From assembly GCF_036637135.1 (NCBI RefSeq), contig NZ_JAVWNC010000001.1, forward strand, positions 27,559 through 91,558: a DNA stretch of 64,000 nucleotides, written 5' to 3'. This document shows positions 9,285-17,849 of this stretch, piece by piece. The stretch is from Anaerorhabdus sp036637135 (GTDB lineage Bacteria; Bacillota_I; Bacilli_A; Erysipelotrichales; Erysipelotrichaceae). Made by a program: the position numbers and the translations under genes. Below the pieces are notes generated by a model. That model ran no database searches. It saw only the letters and a list, made by a program, of their open reading frames with translations, and was not told where the DNA came from. Positions within the stretch are counted from its first letter, which is position 1. Each line of letters begins with the position of its first letter.

Positions 9285-9954
9285 CTTTTAGTTCCTCTGC
9301 CTTTAGTTCATTATACTCAATTTCTATCATTTCTAGAAACTCTTTTGTTTTTCCTTCAGTAATCAAGCGATGTGGACATATTTTTCCTGAGAAATCTTGA
9401 TGAAATTTCACATCATCAATTGTTAAATCATAACTATCCATTAATACCGCTACTAACTTTGCAGTATTACTTAATGTTTGATTGTAATTCCCTGTTTGAT
9501 TCACACACATTTCAATGCCAATCCCTGTCATGTTACCACCATCTTCAGTTTTCTTATCACCGGCATGCCATGCAACCTCATGATCTGGCAAATGATGATA
9601 GATCTCATGATCATCTACTGTATAATGCCAACTATTTACTTGCGATTGATCATTGTGTAAAAATGAGTTGTGATTTGATGAGGTCGCTGATGTCCCTCGA
9701 TTATCTGTTTCATGGATGACTATCCACTTAATTTCTCGCTCAATTTGTGGTCTACGATCAGATTCAACTACTAAATAATCTGTAATTATTTCAACATCTT
9801 TAGCCCAGCTTAATCCTGCATCCTCTGTTGCGTAGATTCTTTTCTTTGGCTGATTCAAAAATAAAAATAAGCATCCTAAAATTCCCACTAGTACAATCAG
9901 TAGAGAAGTAATGCTTATTAAAACTTTTGTTTGCTTACTTAGTTTTTTTATCAT
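9271..9954 (-). CDS. Membrane-anchored N-acetylmuramoyl-L-alanine amidase (Amidase_2)
   Basis: Peptidoglycan amidase with one N-terminal membrane anchor (about residues 10-33) and an extracellular Amidase_2/PGRP domain. Zinc ligands are visible in IVIHETDN, in SWHYTVDD and in CPHRLI, and the HLPDHEVAWHAGD loop is typical of phage-type and AmiD-type enzymes. It cuts the amide bond between MurNAc and the stem peptide. The start lacks a clear Shine-Dalgarno sequence; a TATAAT box ends 6 nt before the ATG, so it may be read through from mntP or made from a leaderless message. It overlaps the downstream exporter gene by 14 nt. Confidence 0.88.
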   Translation of the reverse strand: MIKKLSKQTKVLISITSLLIVLVGILGCLFLFLNQPKKRIYATEDAGLSWAKDVEIITDYLVVESDRRPQIEREIKWIVIHETDNRGTSATSSNHNSFLHNDQSQVNSWHYTVDDHEIYHHLPDHEVAWHAGDKKTEDGGNMTGIGIEMCVNQTGNYNQTLSNTAKLVAVLMDSYDLTIDDVKFHQDFSGKICPHRLITEGKTKEFLEMIEIEYNELKAEELKDESK

Positions 9955-9968
9955 GTTTTAATTATACA

Positions 9969-10526
9969 CTAGAACATGTGTTCGATAAATATTTTCAAGC
10001 CAATAAAGACAAGAATAACTCCCCCTAAGAATAAAGATTTGGATTTAATGATTTCTCCAACCTTTTTGCCAAGTAATGCACCAAATAAACACATCGCAAT
10101 GGTAACAAGTGTAATAATCATTGCTGAAGTATAAATTTGAATATCAAATAATGCAAAACTAATTCCTACCGCCATTGCATCAATACTCGTAGCTAACCCT
10201 TGTACAAGTAAGTCTTTCTTAGAAAATAGTTTACATCCATCACAAGATGCTTCTTCATGAAATGCATCCCAAATCATTTTGCCACCAATATATCCTAATA
10301 AGATTAATGCTATCCAATGATCTAGGTTTTGTATTAAATCTGAAAACTGTCTTCCTGCATAAAACCCCAGTATTGGCATGATACCTTGAAATAATCCAAA
10401 GGTAAGTGCTGCCAAAATCACATCTTTCTTTGTATAGTTTGAGTAAACCATACCATTTGTAATTGATACTGCGAAGGCATCCATTGATAACCCCAATGCT
10501 AATAAAAAAAGTGTAATGATATCCAT
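9969..10526 (-). CDS. mntP: Manganese efflux pump MntP
   Basis: A 185-residue protein with six predicted membrane helices. LGLSMDAFAVSITNG in helix 1 and its internal repeat GLATSIDAMAVGISFA in the second half carry the paired conserved aspartates (MDA and IDA) of the MntP/LysE superfamily. It exports Mn2+ to prevent intoxication. The start follows AGGAGG. The assignment is strongly reinforced by a yybP-ykoY-type manganese riboswitch in the leader. It lies 14 nt upstream of the amidase gene. Confidence 0.95.
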   Translation of the reverse strand: MDIITLFLLALGLSMDAFAVSITNGMVYSNYTKKDVILAALTFGLFQGIMPILGFYAGRQFSDLIQNLDHWIALILLGYIGGKMIWDAFHEEASCDGCKLFSKKDLLVQGLATSIDAMAVGISFALFDIQIYTSAMIITLVTIAMCLFGALLGKKVGEIIKSKSLFLGGVILVFIGLKIFIEHMF

Positions 10527-10539
10527 TTTATCCTCCTAC

Positions 10540-10677
10540 CAAAATAAAACCCATGTACCTAAAAATAAGATACATGAGTCTTGTTATTTAAGACAAACCA
10601 GATTTTTCAATCAGTATGTTGATTTGCCACATACATTGTATGCTAACTACTCCCTCACGAAGTCAATAAAGTATAAC
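10540..10677 (-). promoter_or_regulatory. yybP-ykoY (Mn2+) riboswitch with transcription terminator, mntP leader
   Basis: On the minus strand the leader reads GTGAGGGAGTAG near 10660-10648, then ATCAACATACTGA near 10623-10611, both hallmarks of the yybP-ykoY aptamer. A terminator follows: a 14-bp stem (10569-10582 with 10546-10559, three G-U pairs) and then TTTTATTTT. The CTCATG segment (10578-10573) can pair either with CGTGAG (10659-10654) to close aptamer stem P1 or with the terminator partner. Mn2+ binding should therefore favour readthrough into mntP. A TATACT -10 box (about 10672-10677) lies just upstream. Confidence 0.88.
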
Positions 10678-10695
10678 ATAAATCTTTTTTTCTGA

Positions 10696-12225
10696 CTACA
10701 TTAATGGCGCAAAAAAGTTCAATACTGACCGAATTATTCGCTTAATAAGAATTTCGTTTTTACAATCCTCAATTGTAATTTCCATACAATCTTCTAATGT
10801 TTGTAAATAATCTTTCTTCATATCAAGTAGAGCTTTTGTATTGTACATCAACACACCACATTCATAGTGTAAATAGTAACTTCTATAATCCATATTAATC
10901 GTTCCACATATTCCCATAATATCATCTGAAACCATTGTCTTAGAATGAACAAAACCCGGGGAATATTCATAAATCTTCACACCCTCTCGAATGAGGGGTA
11001 AATAATTCGCCTGACTTACAAGGTGAACATACCATTTATCCGGAACATGAGGAGTCATAATACGTACATCTACTCCACTTTTTGCAGCCAACGTTAATGC
11101 CTTTTGCATTTCATATCCAATAACTAAATATGGTGTTTCAATATAAATGTATTTTTTTGCATTATTAATTAAATTCATATGTACATTAAGTCCCGCTTCT
11201 TCATGATCAGTTGGTGAATCACTAAACGGTTGAACATATCCCTCACTATTTTGAATATTGGTTTCTAATTTAAAATCAAGATAGTTTATTTTCTTTTGTT
11301 TCTTGACATAACCCCAGAATTGCAAGAACATAACTGTTAAACTCCAAACAGCTTCACCTTTTAACATAACTGCTGTATCTTTCCAATATCCAAATCGTAC
11401 TACTTTGTTGATGTACTCATCCGCAAGATTAATACCTCCAACAAAACCTACTTGATTATCAATAACACAAATCTTACGGTGATCTCGATTGTTCATTTGT
11501 ACAACCAATCTCGCTTTTAATGGATTGAACACGGCGCATTCAATTCCTTTTTCTTCTAAAGTCTTTTTATATTTTGCAGGCAATGTACTCACACATCCTG
11601 CATCATCATACATAACTCTAACTAAAACACCTTCTTTAACTTTTTGAACAAGAATATCCAGGATTGTATTCCAAAATACCCCTTCTTCTATAATGAAATA
11701 TTCTATAAAAATAAAATGTTTTGCTTTCTTAAGTTCGACTATCATTGTTTCAAACTTTTCTTCACCCACTTTAAAGTATTCAACTGATGTATTACGATAG
11801 ACAGGAAAATATGTATTCTTCCAAACATATTTAAATTGTTTATACGCTCCATAATTCAATCCTTCTACAAGCTCTAAAATCTCATTTTCTTGATTAATTA
11901 GTGGTAATGATTCTTGGATTGATGCTAACATATTTTTTTGTAATGCTTTTGGGACTTTCTTATCACCGAATAGTAAATAAAAAATACCACCAAAGATAGG
12001 CAGGATTAGTATCAAAATACACCATGCCAATTTAAATGATGGATTCCCTTGTTTATTGATTACATAAACAACCATGATGTAACTTAAGACAAGCAACACA
12101 AAGTTAACATTTCGATCAATCTCTCCCAGACGATATAATACAGTCATCATAAAAACAAGCTGTAATATGATTAATACTGCAACTGTAAATAACCGATTCG
12201 AGAGTAAACTTAAGATCTTCTTCAT
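10696..12225 (-). CDS. cls: Cardiolipin synthase
   Basis: Condenses two phosphatidylglycerols into cardiolipin and glycerol at the membrane. Two or three N-terminal hydrophobic segments (about residues 10-85, including LILPIFGGIFYLLFG) form the PLDc_N anchor. Two phospholipase D HKD motifs follow: HRKICVID near residue 245 and HSKTMVSD near residue 425. The 509-residue length is typical for ClsA-type enzymes. It is monocistronic, transcribed away from the mntP riboswitch side, with its stop about 20 bp before the mntP promoter region. Confidence 0.95.
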   Translation of the reverse strand: MKKILSLLSNRLFTVAVLIILQLVFMMTVLYRLGEIDRNVNFVLLVLSYIMVVYVINKQGNPSFKLAWCILILILPIFGGIFYLLFGDKKVPKALQKNMLASIQESLPLINQENEILELVEGLNYGAYKQFKYVWKNTYFPVYRNTSVEYFKVGEEKFETMIVELKKAKHFIFIEYFIIEEGVFWNTILDILVQKVKEGVLVRVMYDDAGCVSTLPAKYKKTLEEKGIECAVFNPLKARLVVQMNNRDHRKICVIDNQVGFVGGINLADEYINKVVRFGYWKDTAVMLKGEAVWSLTVMFLQFWGYVKKQKKINYLDFKLETNIQNSEGYVQPFSDSPTDHEEAGLNVHMNLINNAKKYIYIETPYLVIGYEMQKALTLAAKSGVDVRIMTPHVPDKWYVHLVSQANYLPLIREGVKIYEYSPGFVHSKTMVSDDIMGICGTINMDYRSYYLHYECGVLMYNTKALLDMKKDYLQTLEDCMEITIEDCKNEILIKRIIRSVLNFFAPLM

Positions 12226-12301
12226 AATTCACCTACGTGCTTATTATAACAAAATCATCCAAAAGAGACTATAAATACTATTAAAACTAAGTAAATCTTA
12301 A

Positions 12302-12326
12302 GAAATAAAAAGCCCCTGAGGGCTTA
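12302..12326 (-). terminator. Terminator after the GNAT gene
   Basis: Stem AAGCCC/GGGCTT (320-325 with 310-315 of the 12.3-kb block) starts at the stop codon and is followed by TTTTATTT on the minus strand. Confidence 0.85.
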
Positions 12327-12776
12327 TAAGTAATAAAGATAGACACATTTTTGAAAATCACCTTGATTTCTTAACCAGTGACCTAAAGGAACTTCTGCAA
12401 TTTCAACAAGTTCGCCATCCAATTTTTCACACGTTCTTCTTGATGGAAGATTATCTGGATTACATGTAATAATTAACTGATCCATTAAGTACTTATTACG
12501 TGCTAAATCAAACAGAATCATACATGCTTTATAGGCATAATGATTACCTCTAAATTCTTTTAATACACTATATCCAATATTACCAACTAAATATAATTCT
12601 TTATCCATTCCAATTCTCAAATCACAACGACCAACTTTCTTGTTCGTATCATGCAGTCGAATTTCATAACATACGGATGGTATATAATTATTTTCTTTGT
12701 TACCCTTGATTTGAAAGGATTCAACAAGATCAATTTCCCCATCAGTGTACCGCGGTTTATGAAATGGCCAAAACAT
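12324..12776 (-). CDS. GNAT-family N-acetyltransferase
   Basis: A 150-residue acetyltransferase of the GNAT fold. The acetyl-CoA-binding beta-bulge and helix are seen as VLKEFRGNHYAYKACMIL (R-G-N-H-Y-A in place of the usual Q-x-x-G-x-G/A), followed by CNPDNLPSRRTCEKLDGELV, the typical 'N-x-x-S-x-x-x-x-x-k-l-G' C-terminal element. The substrate cannot be told. It starts 3 nt after the glutaredoxin-like gene and shares its message; a terminator begins at its stop codon. Confidence 0.8.
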   Translation of the reverse strand: MFWPFHKPRYTDGEIDLVESFQIKGNKENNYIPSVCYEIRLHDTNKKVGRCDLRIGMDKELYLVGNIGYSVLKEFRGNHYAYKACMILFDLARNKYLMDQLIITCNPDNLPSRRTCEKLDGELVEIAEVPLGHWLRNQGDFQKCVYLYYL

Positions 12777-12779
12777 AGT

Positions 12780-13034
12780 TTATAGAGCCTTGTCTAAAAC
12801 TTCTTTAACTTGTTCAAGAGTTACAGTACCTTCATGTACCTTTACTTCATCAACATAGAAAGTAGGAACATAATAGTAATCATATTGATCTGCTATCTCA
12901 GGATTCTTATGTTCATCAATCATTTCGATTTCAACATTGCTATATTTATCCTCTTTTTTAAGTTCATCTAAAAGAGTCAATGCTTTCTTGCAATGTGGAC
13001 AACCATCAAACATAAACATTTTAATTTTTTTCAT
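12780..13034 (-). CDS. Glutaredoxin/thioredoxin-like protein (CPHC)
   Basis: An 84-residue thioredoxin-fold protein with the redox motif FDGCPHCKKA at residues 9-18 and the cis-proline element YYVPTFYV near residue 54, the size and layout of small glutaredoxin-like proteins. It is probably a cytoplasmic thiol-disulfide carrier. The ATG follows AGAGGTG. It is the first gene of a two-gene unit with the GNAT gene. Confidence 0.85.
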   Translation of the reverse strand: MKKIKMFMFDGCPHCKKALTLLDELKKEDKYSNVEIEMIDEHKNPEIADQYDYYYVPTFYVDEVKVHEGTVTLEQVKEVLDKAL

Positions 13035-13120
13035 AATTTCACCTCTAATTATATTTTAGCAGTATTCGACTACTTTGAGTATGGATATGATTCTATCTTT
13101 ATTTTAGCATGAATTAACCG

Positions 13121-13149
13121 AAGAAAAAACTACGCAATTAACGTAGTTT
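13121..13149 (-). terminator. Terminator of the thioredoxin-like lipoprotein gene
   Basis: Stem AAACTACG/CGTAGTTT (13142-13149 with 13127-13134) overlaps the last codons and stop of the gene and is followed by TTTTTC on the minus strand. Confidence 0.85.
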
Positions 13150-13734
13150 ATTTATCATATCCAAATAGATTTTTTTCAATTCATTTCTTTGTGTTTCATT
13201 CATGTCTTTACCTAAACTAATATCATAATCTTCAACCAAGCTTAAATGATCACCAACGATAACACCGTCTTTTACAACAAATACTTGTGGAACATAGAAG
13301 ATTGGTTCTCCTTCTTCTTCAAGTAAATGATCTTTAATGTATTCAATTAATAGATTAGCATCTTCTTCACTATTTCCTTCACTACTTGTAACATCAACAT
13401 AGTAAATATCTAATCCTTCTTGACGAGCAGCATTGTTTAATACAGGTACTGCTTGTTGACAGAATGGACAACCAACATATCCATAATAAACTATTCCTGA
13501 ACCTTTTTCTTCAAATAAACGAATTGATTCTTTCAATGTGATTTCTTTGAATACATGTTTTGTATCTGTAAGCAAAGTGTAACCACTCATATCCGCATCT
13601 TTTTGTTCTAAATCCAAGATATTTAACGTTGAAACATCAATCTTTTCTTTATTTGATCCACCATTTTCTGCAGGTGTTGCTGAACAACCAAACAATAAGA
13701 ATGCTGTTAAAACTAATGTGAGTATTTTCTTCAT
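13138..13734 (-). CDS. Thioredoxin-like lipoprotein
   Basis: Extracytoplasmic thiol-disulfide protein. The N-terminus is a lipoprotein signal with lipobox LLFGCSA, so the mature protein is anchored through that cysteine. A thioredoxin-like domain carries VGCPFCQQA (CPFC) near residue 88 and FYVPQVFVVKDG (cis-Pro region) near residue 150. The start was set at the ATG preceded by GAGGT at a spacing of about 6 nt (six codons inside the longest frame). It could reduce or oxidise secreted proteins; the precise partner is unknown. It is monocistronic. Confidence 0.82.
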   Translation of the reverse strand: MKKILTLVLTAFLLFGCSATPAENGGSNKEKIDVSTLNILDLEQKDADMSGYTLLTDTKHVFKEITLKESIRLFEEKGSGIVYYGYVGCPFCQQAVPVLNNAARQEGLDIYYVDVTSSEGNSEEDANLLIEYIKDHLLEEEGEPIFYVPQVFVVKDGVIVGDHLSLVEDYDISLGKDMNETQRNELKKIYLDMINKLR

Positions 13735-13811
13735 TTCATTACCTCTTTTCAACTATGATATTTTACCAAAATGATAACTTTTAAACAAGGGGAACACATA
13801 ATTTTACACAA

Positions 13812-14741
13812 TTAGAAATCTTCTAACTTCTCTATTTCTACATTGTCATAAATTGAATTAATTCTTTCTCTTATTTCTAAACTTTTTGAAAATCCAGTTG
13901 CATCTCCACAACTATTCGCAAATTTAAAGCATTCAATCGCTTTTGTTGTACGCAATGAACTCATAACAAACCCCGCAACCATTGCATCATTCATACCTAC
14001 TGTATTGATACCATCGACCAGTGTTTCAGTTTGATTTGATTTGAAGATACCTTCACTGTTCGCAAGGATTGCACCATCTTTTAAACGAATCATTACATTT
14101 TTTGCACCTTCATGAACACAGACTTTAGCTGCTTTAATAATTTCATCCATTGAGTTGCATGGAAGTTTCGTAATTTCTGATAGTTCAGATAAACTCGGGT
14201 TAATAAGGTAAGGTTCAAACTTCAAACAACGACTTATTATATTGGGATTTGTATCCAATACAACACGTACTTTCTCATTTGAACACGCCTCTAACATATC
14301 TTCCACTTGATCCAGTATATAGTCTGGGCAATTACCTGAAAAAACTAAAATATCACTTTCATCTAAACGATCAACTTTCATGCGTAATTGTTCCATGCTT
14401 TTATCGGTAATATAAGGTCCTGCAGCATTTAAATCAATACTTTCTTCATCAGCTCTTATCTTCACATTGATTCGCGTATGGCCTTCAATATATGTAAAGC
14501 TAGGTTGAATGTATTCATATTTTTGTAATAGATTAATATAGAAATCCTTTGTGAATCCTCCAATAAATCCAAGTGCACGTGATGGTATCATTAGATTATT
14601 GAGTACGATAGAAACATTAATACCTTTTCCACCAGCTTCATAATATTCTAATTGACTACGGTTTGTCACTTCACTACTTAATTCATTCGAGAATTCCATA
14701 TAATAATCCAATGATGGATTCAGTGTACATGTATAAATCAT
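13812..14741 (-). CDS. PfkB-family sugar-phosphate kinase (1-phosphofructokinase/tagatose-6-P kinase-like)
   Basis: A 309-residue ribokinase-fold protein. It begins IYTCTLNPSLDYYMEF and has GGKGINVSIVLNNL near residue 38, both typical of FruK/LacC. The usual catalytic GAGD is written GMNDAMVAG near residue 250: the aspartate base is kept but the anion-hole residues differ. No fructose PTS or DeoR regulator lies alongside, which is unusual for fruK, so the substrate is open. It starts 2 nt after pepT and closes that operon. Confidence 0.8.
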   Translation of the reverse strand: MIYTCTLNPSLDYYMEFSNELSSEVTNRSQLEYYEAGGKGINVSIVLNNLMIPSRALGFIGGFTKDFYINLLQKYEYIQPSFTYIEGHTRINVKIRADEESIDLNAAGPYITDKSMEQLRMKVDRLDESDILVFSGNCPDYILDQVEDMLEACSNEKVRVVLDTNPNIISRCLKFEPYLINPSLSELSEITKLPCNSMDEIIKAAKVCVHEGAKNVMIRLKDGAILANSEGIFKSNQTETLVDGINTVGMNDAMVAGFVMSSLRTTKAIECFKFANSCGDATGFSKSLEIRERINSIYDNVEIEKLEDF

Positions 14742-14743
14742 AA

Positions 14744-15964
14744 CTATGCCTTACTCGCAACTAATTCCGCAATTTTCACAATCAATGAAACAGCTTGTTC
14801 CATTTCTTGGATACAACAATATTCATAACGTCCGTGATAGTTACCACCACCTGTGCCAAGATTTGGACAAGGTAATCCCTTAAATGTTAGTGTTGCACCA
14901 TCAGTTCCTCCACGAACACTTTCCTTTTCAGGATTTAGTCCAAGTTGTTCTAATGCTTTTGTTGCATAATTTAATGGTTCTGGATTATCTTTTAATATTT
15001 CATACATGTTGCGATAGTCATCGTGAATAGATATTGAAACTAATTCTTGATGATAAAGTTTGTTGATGTATTCTTTTGCAAGTTCCATTGCCTCTTTTTG
15101 AAGTTCCAATTTATGCGCATCATGGTTACGCAAAATATACTGAAGATGAGCTTCTTCCACATCACCACTCATATCTGTCAAATGGTTGAACCCTTCTCTA
15201 CCCTCTGTCGTTTCAGGTCGTGCATTCTTTGGAAACAATGCATGAAATTCATGAGCCACATTTAATGCATTAATCATCTTTCCTTTTGCTTCTCCTGGGT
15301 GAATACTAAATCCTTTAATATGTACTTCAACGCTTGAGGCATTGAATGTTTCATCTGCTATAATATGTACTTCTCCACCATCCATTGTGTAAGCAAATTT
15401 ACAATTAAATCCTTCTACATCAAAATGATGAGCTCCGCGTCCCACTTCCTCATCTGGTGTAAATCCAATATGAATAGTACCGTGCTTAATTTCTGGGTGA
15501 GCAATCAAATATTCGCATGCTGTTAATATTTCAGCAATCCCCGCTTTATCATCAGCACCCAAAAGTGTGTTACCATCAGTAACAATTAAATCTTTTCCCT
15601 TTAGTTTTTCAAGCTGTGGAAAATCACTTACTTTCATCACTACTTCTGAATTTAATTGAATATCATTTCCATCGTAGTTTTCTACAATTCTTGGATTTAC
15701 ATTTTCTCCTGAAAAATCTGGTGCTGTATCCACGTGGGCAATAAAACCAATCGTATCTACTTCCTCTTCCATATTTGAAGGAAGTGTTCCATATAGATAA
15801 CCCATATCATCTAACTTCACATCAATAAGACCTAAAGTTTCCATTTCTTCTTTTAATTGTTTTGAAAACTCCATTTGACAACTTGTTGTTGGTACTGTTT
15901 CACTATCTGGATTAGATTGTGTATTGATTTTACTATAACGAATTAAACGATCTTGTACTTTCAT
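14744..15964 (-). CDS. pepT: Peptidase T (tripeptide aminopeptidase)
   Basis: Zinc-dependent M20-family exopeptidase that removes the N-terminal residue from tripeptides in the cytoplasm. It shows IAHVDTAPD (metal His and Asp near residue 80), LLGADDKAGI, the catalytic glutamates in TPDEEVGRG and the C-terminal metal ligand region with GTGGGNYHGRYE. The 406-residue length is standard. It lies 12 nt downstream of the DUF1349 gene and 2 nt upstream of the PfkB gene, consistent with co-transcription. Confidence 0.95.
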   Translation of the reverse strand: MKVQDRLIRYSKINTQSNPDSETVPTTSCQMEFSKQLKEEMETLGLIDVKLDDMGYLYGTLPSNMEEEVDTIGFIAHVDTAPDFSGENVNPRIVENYDGNDIQLNSEVVMKVSDFPQLEKLKGKDLIVTDGNTLLGADDKAGIAEILTACEYLIAHPEIKHGTIHIGFTPDEEVGRGAHHFDVEGFNCKFAYTMDGGEVHIIADETFNASSVEVHIKGFSIHPGEAKGKMINALNVAHEFHALFPKNARPETTEGREGFNHLTDMSGDVEEAHLQYILRNHDAHKLELQKEAMELAKEYINKLYHQELVSISIHDDYRNMYEILKDNPEPLNYATKALEQLGLNPEKESVRGGTDGATLTFKGLPCPNLGTGGGNYHGRYEYCCIQEMEQAVSLIVKIAELVASKA

Positions 15965-15976
15965 ATTTTTTCTCCT

Positions 15977-16576
15977 CTAATATCTAATATTTTCTTCTTT
16001 TATTATGCAGTCTTCTACAATCATGTCCTCAAAAATAACATCAAATGAAGACTCTTTTGGGCTTGCCGCAAACATACCCACTTCAAACTTATCACCACGG
16101 AATTTCATATGAAAGATTCGCATTTGTTTATAATGAATACCATCAAATGAATTTTCTACAACGATATTCTCATTATAATGTGTCACACGAAACCACATAG
16201 TTTCAACTGCGCTACCAATTGAAGTAGTTGAACAATCACTGAATCCATGATAAGTCACTACCGTAGTTAATAATGAATGTTGCTCATCAATGTATTCAAC
16301 ACAAATTTTAAACCAGTTATCATCATTTGCGTAGATTACAAGACCTGCTTGATCATATTCCTTTTTAAAATGGTAATTTACTTTGCACGAAAAAGTGAAA
16401 TTTTGTTCTATTTTAAATGTAATAGAATGTGCATTATTCTTAATTGTACCTAGTAAAGTACGTGACCATAAATCTGTGTAGGGCATAGTTTCAAAAATAA
16501 TACGACTTCTTCCTACAACATAATTATTCGGTTTATTTTTCCATTGTAAGATGGATGTATCTAATTCTTTTCTCAT
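15977..16576 (-). CDS. DUF1349-family beta-sandwich protein
   Basis: A 199-residue protein resembling DUF1349 (YesU-like, concanavalin-A-fold) proteins, with the conserved features DLWSRTLLG, GLVIYANDDNWFKICVEY and the late FEVGMFAASP. Family members are thought to bind or process carbohydrates, but no reaction is established. The longest frame starts earlier; I chose the ATG preceded by GGAGGG at 5-nt spacing, which removes 37 residues of low-complexity leader. No signal peptide is seen. It is first in a unit with pepT and the PfkB gene. Confidence 0.75.
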   Translation of the reverse strand: MRKELDTSILQWKNKPNNYVVGRSRIIFETMPYTDLWSRTLLGTIKNNAHSITFKIEQNFTFSCKVNYHFKKEYDQAGLVIYANDDNWFKICVEYIDEQHSLLTTVVTYHGFSDCSTTSIGSAVETMWFRVTHYNENIVVENSFDGIHYKQMRIFHMKFRGDKFEVGMFAASPKESSFDVIFEDMIVEDCIIKEENIRY

Positions 16577-16629
16577 CATACCCTCCATACGTCTATTATA
16601 TAATAATTTATCATCACTTGTTAAAAAAT

Positions 16630-16662
16630 TGATTAGAAAAAAGAAGTTCATTAAGAACTTCC
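16630..16662 (-). terminator. Terminator of the hydrogenase operon
   Basis: Stem GAAGTTC/GAACTTC (16655-16661 with 16643-16649) followed by TTTTTT, directly after the SpoIIE-type phosphatase gene. Confidence 0.88.
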
Positions 16663-16664
16663 CT

Positions 16665-17849
16665 TTAGTAGAGTTCAATTGAAACAATTTTCCCTAACTT
16701 TTTTAAGTTTTCAGCCATTTCTCGGATCAATTGAATTTTTGCATTGAGTGAAATTGTTGAATAGGCAATAGCTTTATGTGCAGGATTATCTGATCTTCCA
16801 ACCATAAAAGTAATTTGACTACATTCTTGTAGATACAGTTTAACCATCGATAACGCCCCATCTTTACCTTTTGTTAATAAAAGTTCTTCTAGGTACTCTG
16901 GGCTTTCAACACAACGACCTAAGTATTTATTTACTTTTTGAAGTGTAAGAACACCTTCAGTTACCAAATCAATCCCATCAATATAAGCCATTGGTGGAAC
17001 ATCCGAAACTAAAGATACCAACTCTTCCATTTTTATTTCTTTTCCTGTAATCCTTGAAACTATATTACTTGTGGTTCCCCCACAACATACTTTTTTACCA
17101 TTTGCGGATAATAACTTCGCCACAACCTTTGCATCATCTTCTTCACGAAGTGGTGGACCTACCATCACGCGTGTTTCTCTCGCTTCAAGTATTTTAGCAC
17201 ACGCAACTGTCGAATCATCTCCAGGTTTACCACCATACAAGTTGTTTACATTCGCCAATAAAATCTGAGCTATTTGTTTAGAACTGTCTTCATTCTTCGT
17301 ATACGTCAACAAGAACTCTTGAACTTCTGGTAAATCCCATCCAAAATTCAGTGTTTGTCCGATACCTGCATGAATAATTCCATCCGAGAACATGACAAAT
17401 ACATCATCTTTTTCAACGGTAAAAGTACTGTCTGTAATCTTACGTTTCCCAATGATACGTACTTCACGATTCATTTCTACAAGTTGATTGTCGCGAATAA
17501 AGATTGTTGCCGGATTATCAAATTCAACAAGATGGGCAGTTCCATCATAGAATACTTGAAGTATTGTAAATGTTGAATATGCAATTCCACGCTCTTGGCA
17601 TTCAGGTAAGGTTTGAGCCATCGTTTCTACTGCATCCTGAATACTTGCACCACTTGCTATCATTTCAGAAATAATCGTGCTTGTAAGCGTACTTAGAATA
17701 TTAGCTTTAACACCACTTCCTAACCCATCCGCTAAAACCATGATAAAAGAATCTTCATTCCTTCTCACTTCAACTTTATCACCACAAAGCTCTTCATTCT
17801 TTTTATTTAAAGATTTGAAGAAACTTTCTACATGTACCTTGTTAATCAT
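16665..17849 (-). CDS. SpoIIE-type PP2C phosphatase of a hydrogenase operon
   Basis: A 394-residue protein with an N-terminal SpoIIE/PP2C-like domain (about 1-215). Metal-binding aspartates lie in MVLADGLGSGVKAN, FSDGIIHAG and GDDSTVACA. The C-terminal 170 residues contain GKKVCCGGTTSNIV and no domain that I recognise. The start overlaps the end of the sensory hydrogenase by 8 nt. Such phosphatases recur beside PAS-containing group C [FeFe] hydrogenases, where they are thought to pass an H2 signal to a serine/threonine phosphorylation circuit. The target is unknown and no kinase or anti-sigma factor is in the window. Confidence 0.85.
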   Translation of the reverse strand: MINKVHVESFFKSLNKKNEELCGDKVEVRRNEDSFIMVLADGLGSGVKANILSTLTSTIISEMIASGASIQDAVETMAQTLPECQERGIAYSTFTILQVFYDGTAHLVEFDNPATIFIRDNQLVEMNREVRIIGKRKITDSTFTVEKDDVFVMFSDGIIHAGIGQTLNFGWDLPEVQEFLLTYTKNEDSSKQIAQILLANVNNLYGGKPGDDSTVACAKILEARETRVMVGPPLREEDDAKVVAKLLSANGKKVCCGGTTSNIVSRITGKEIKMEELVSLVSDVPPMAYIDGIDLVTEGVLTLQKVNKYLGRCVESPEYLEELLLTKGKDGALSMVKLYLQECSQITFMVGRSDNPAHKAIAYSTISLNAKIQLIREMAENLKKLGKIVSIELY

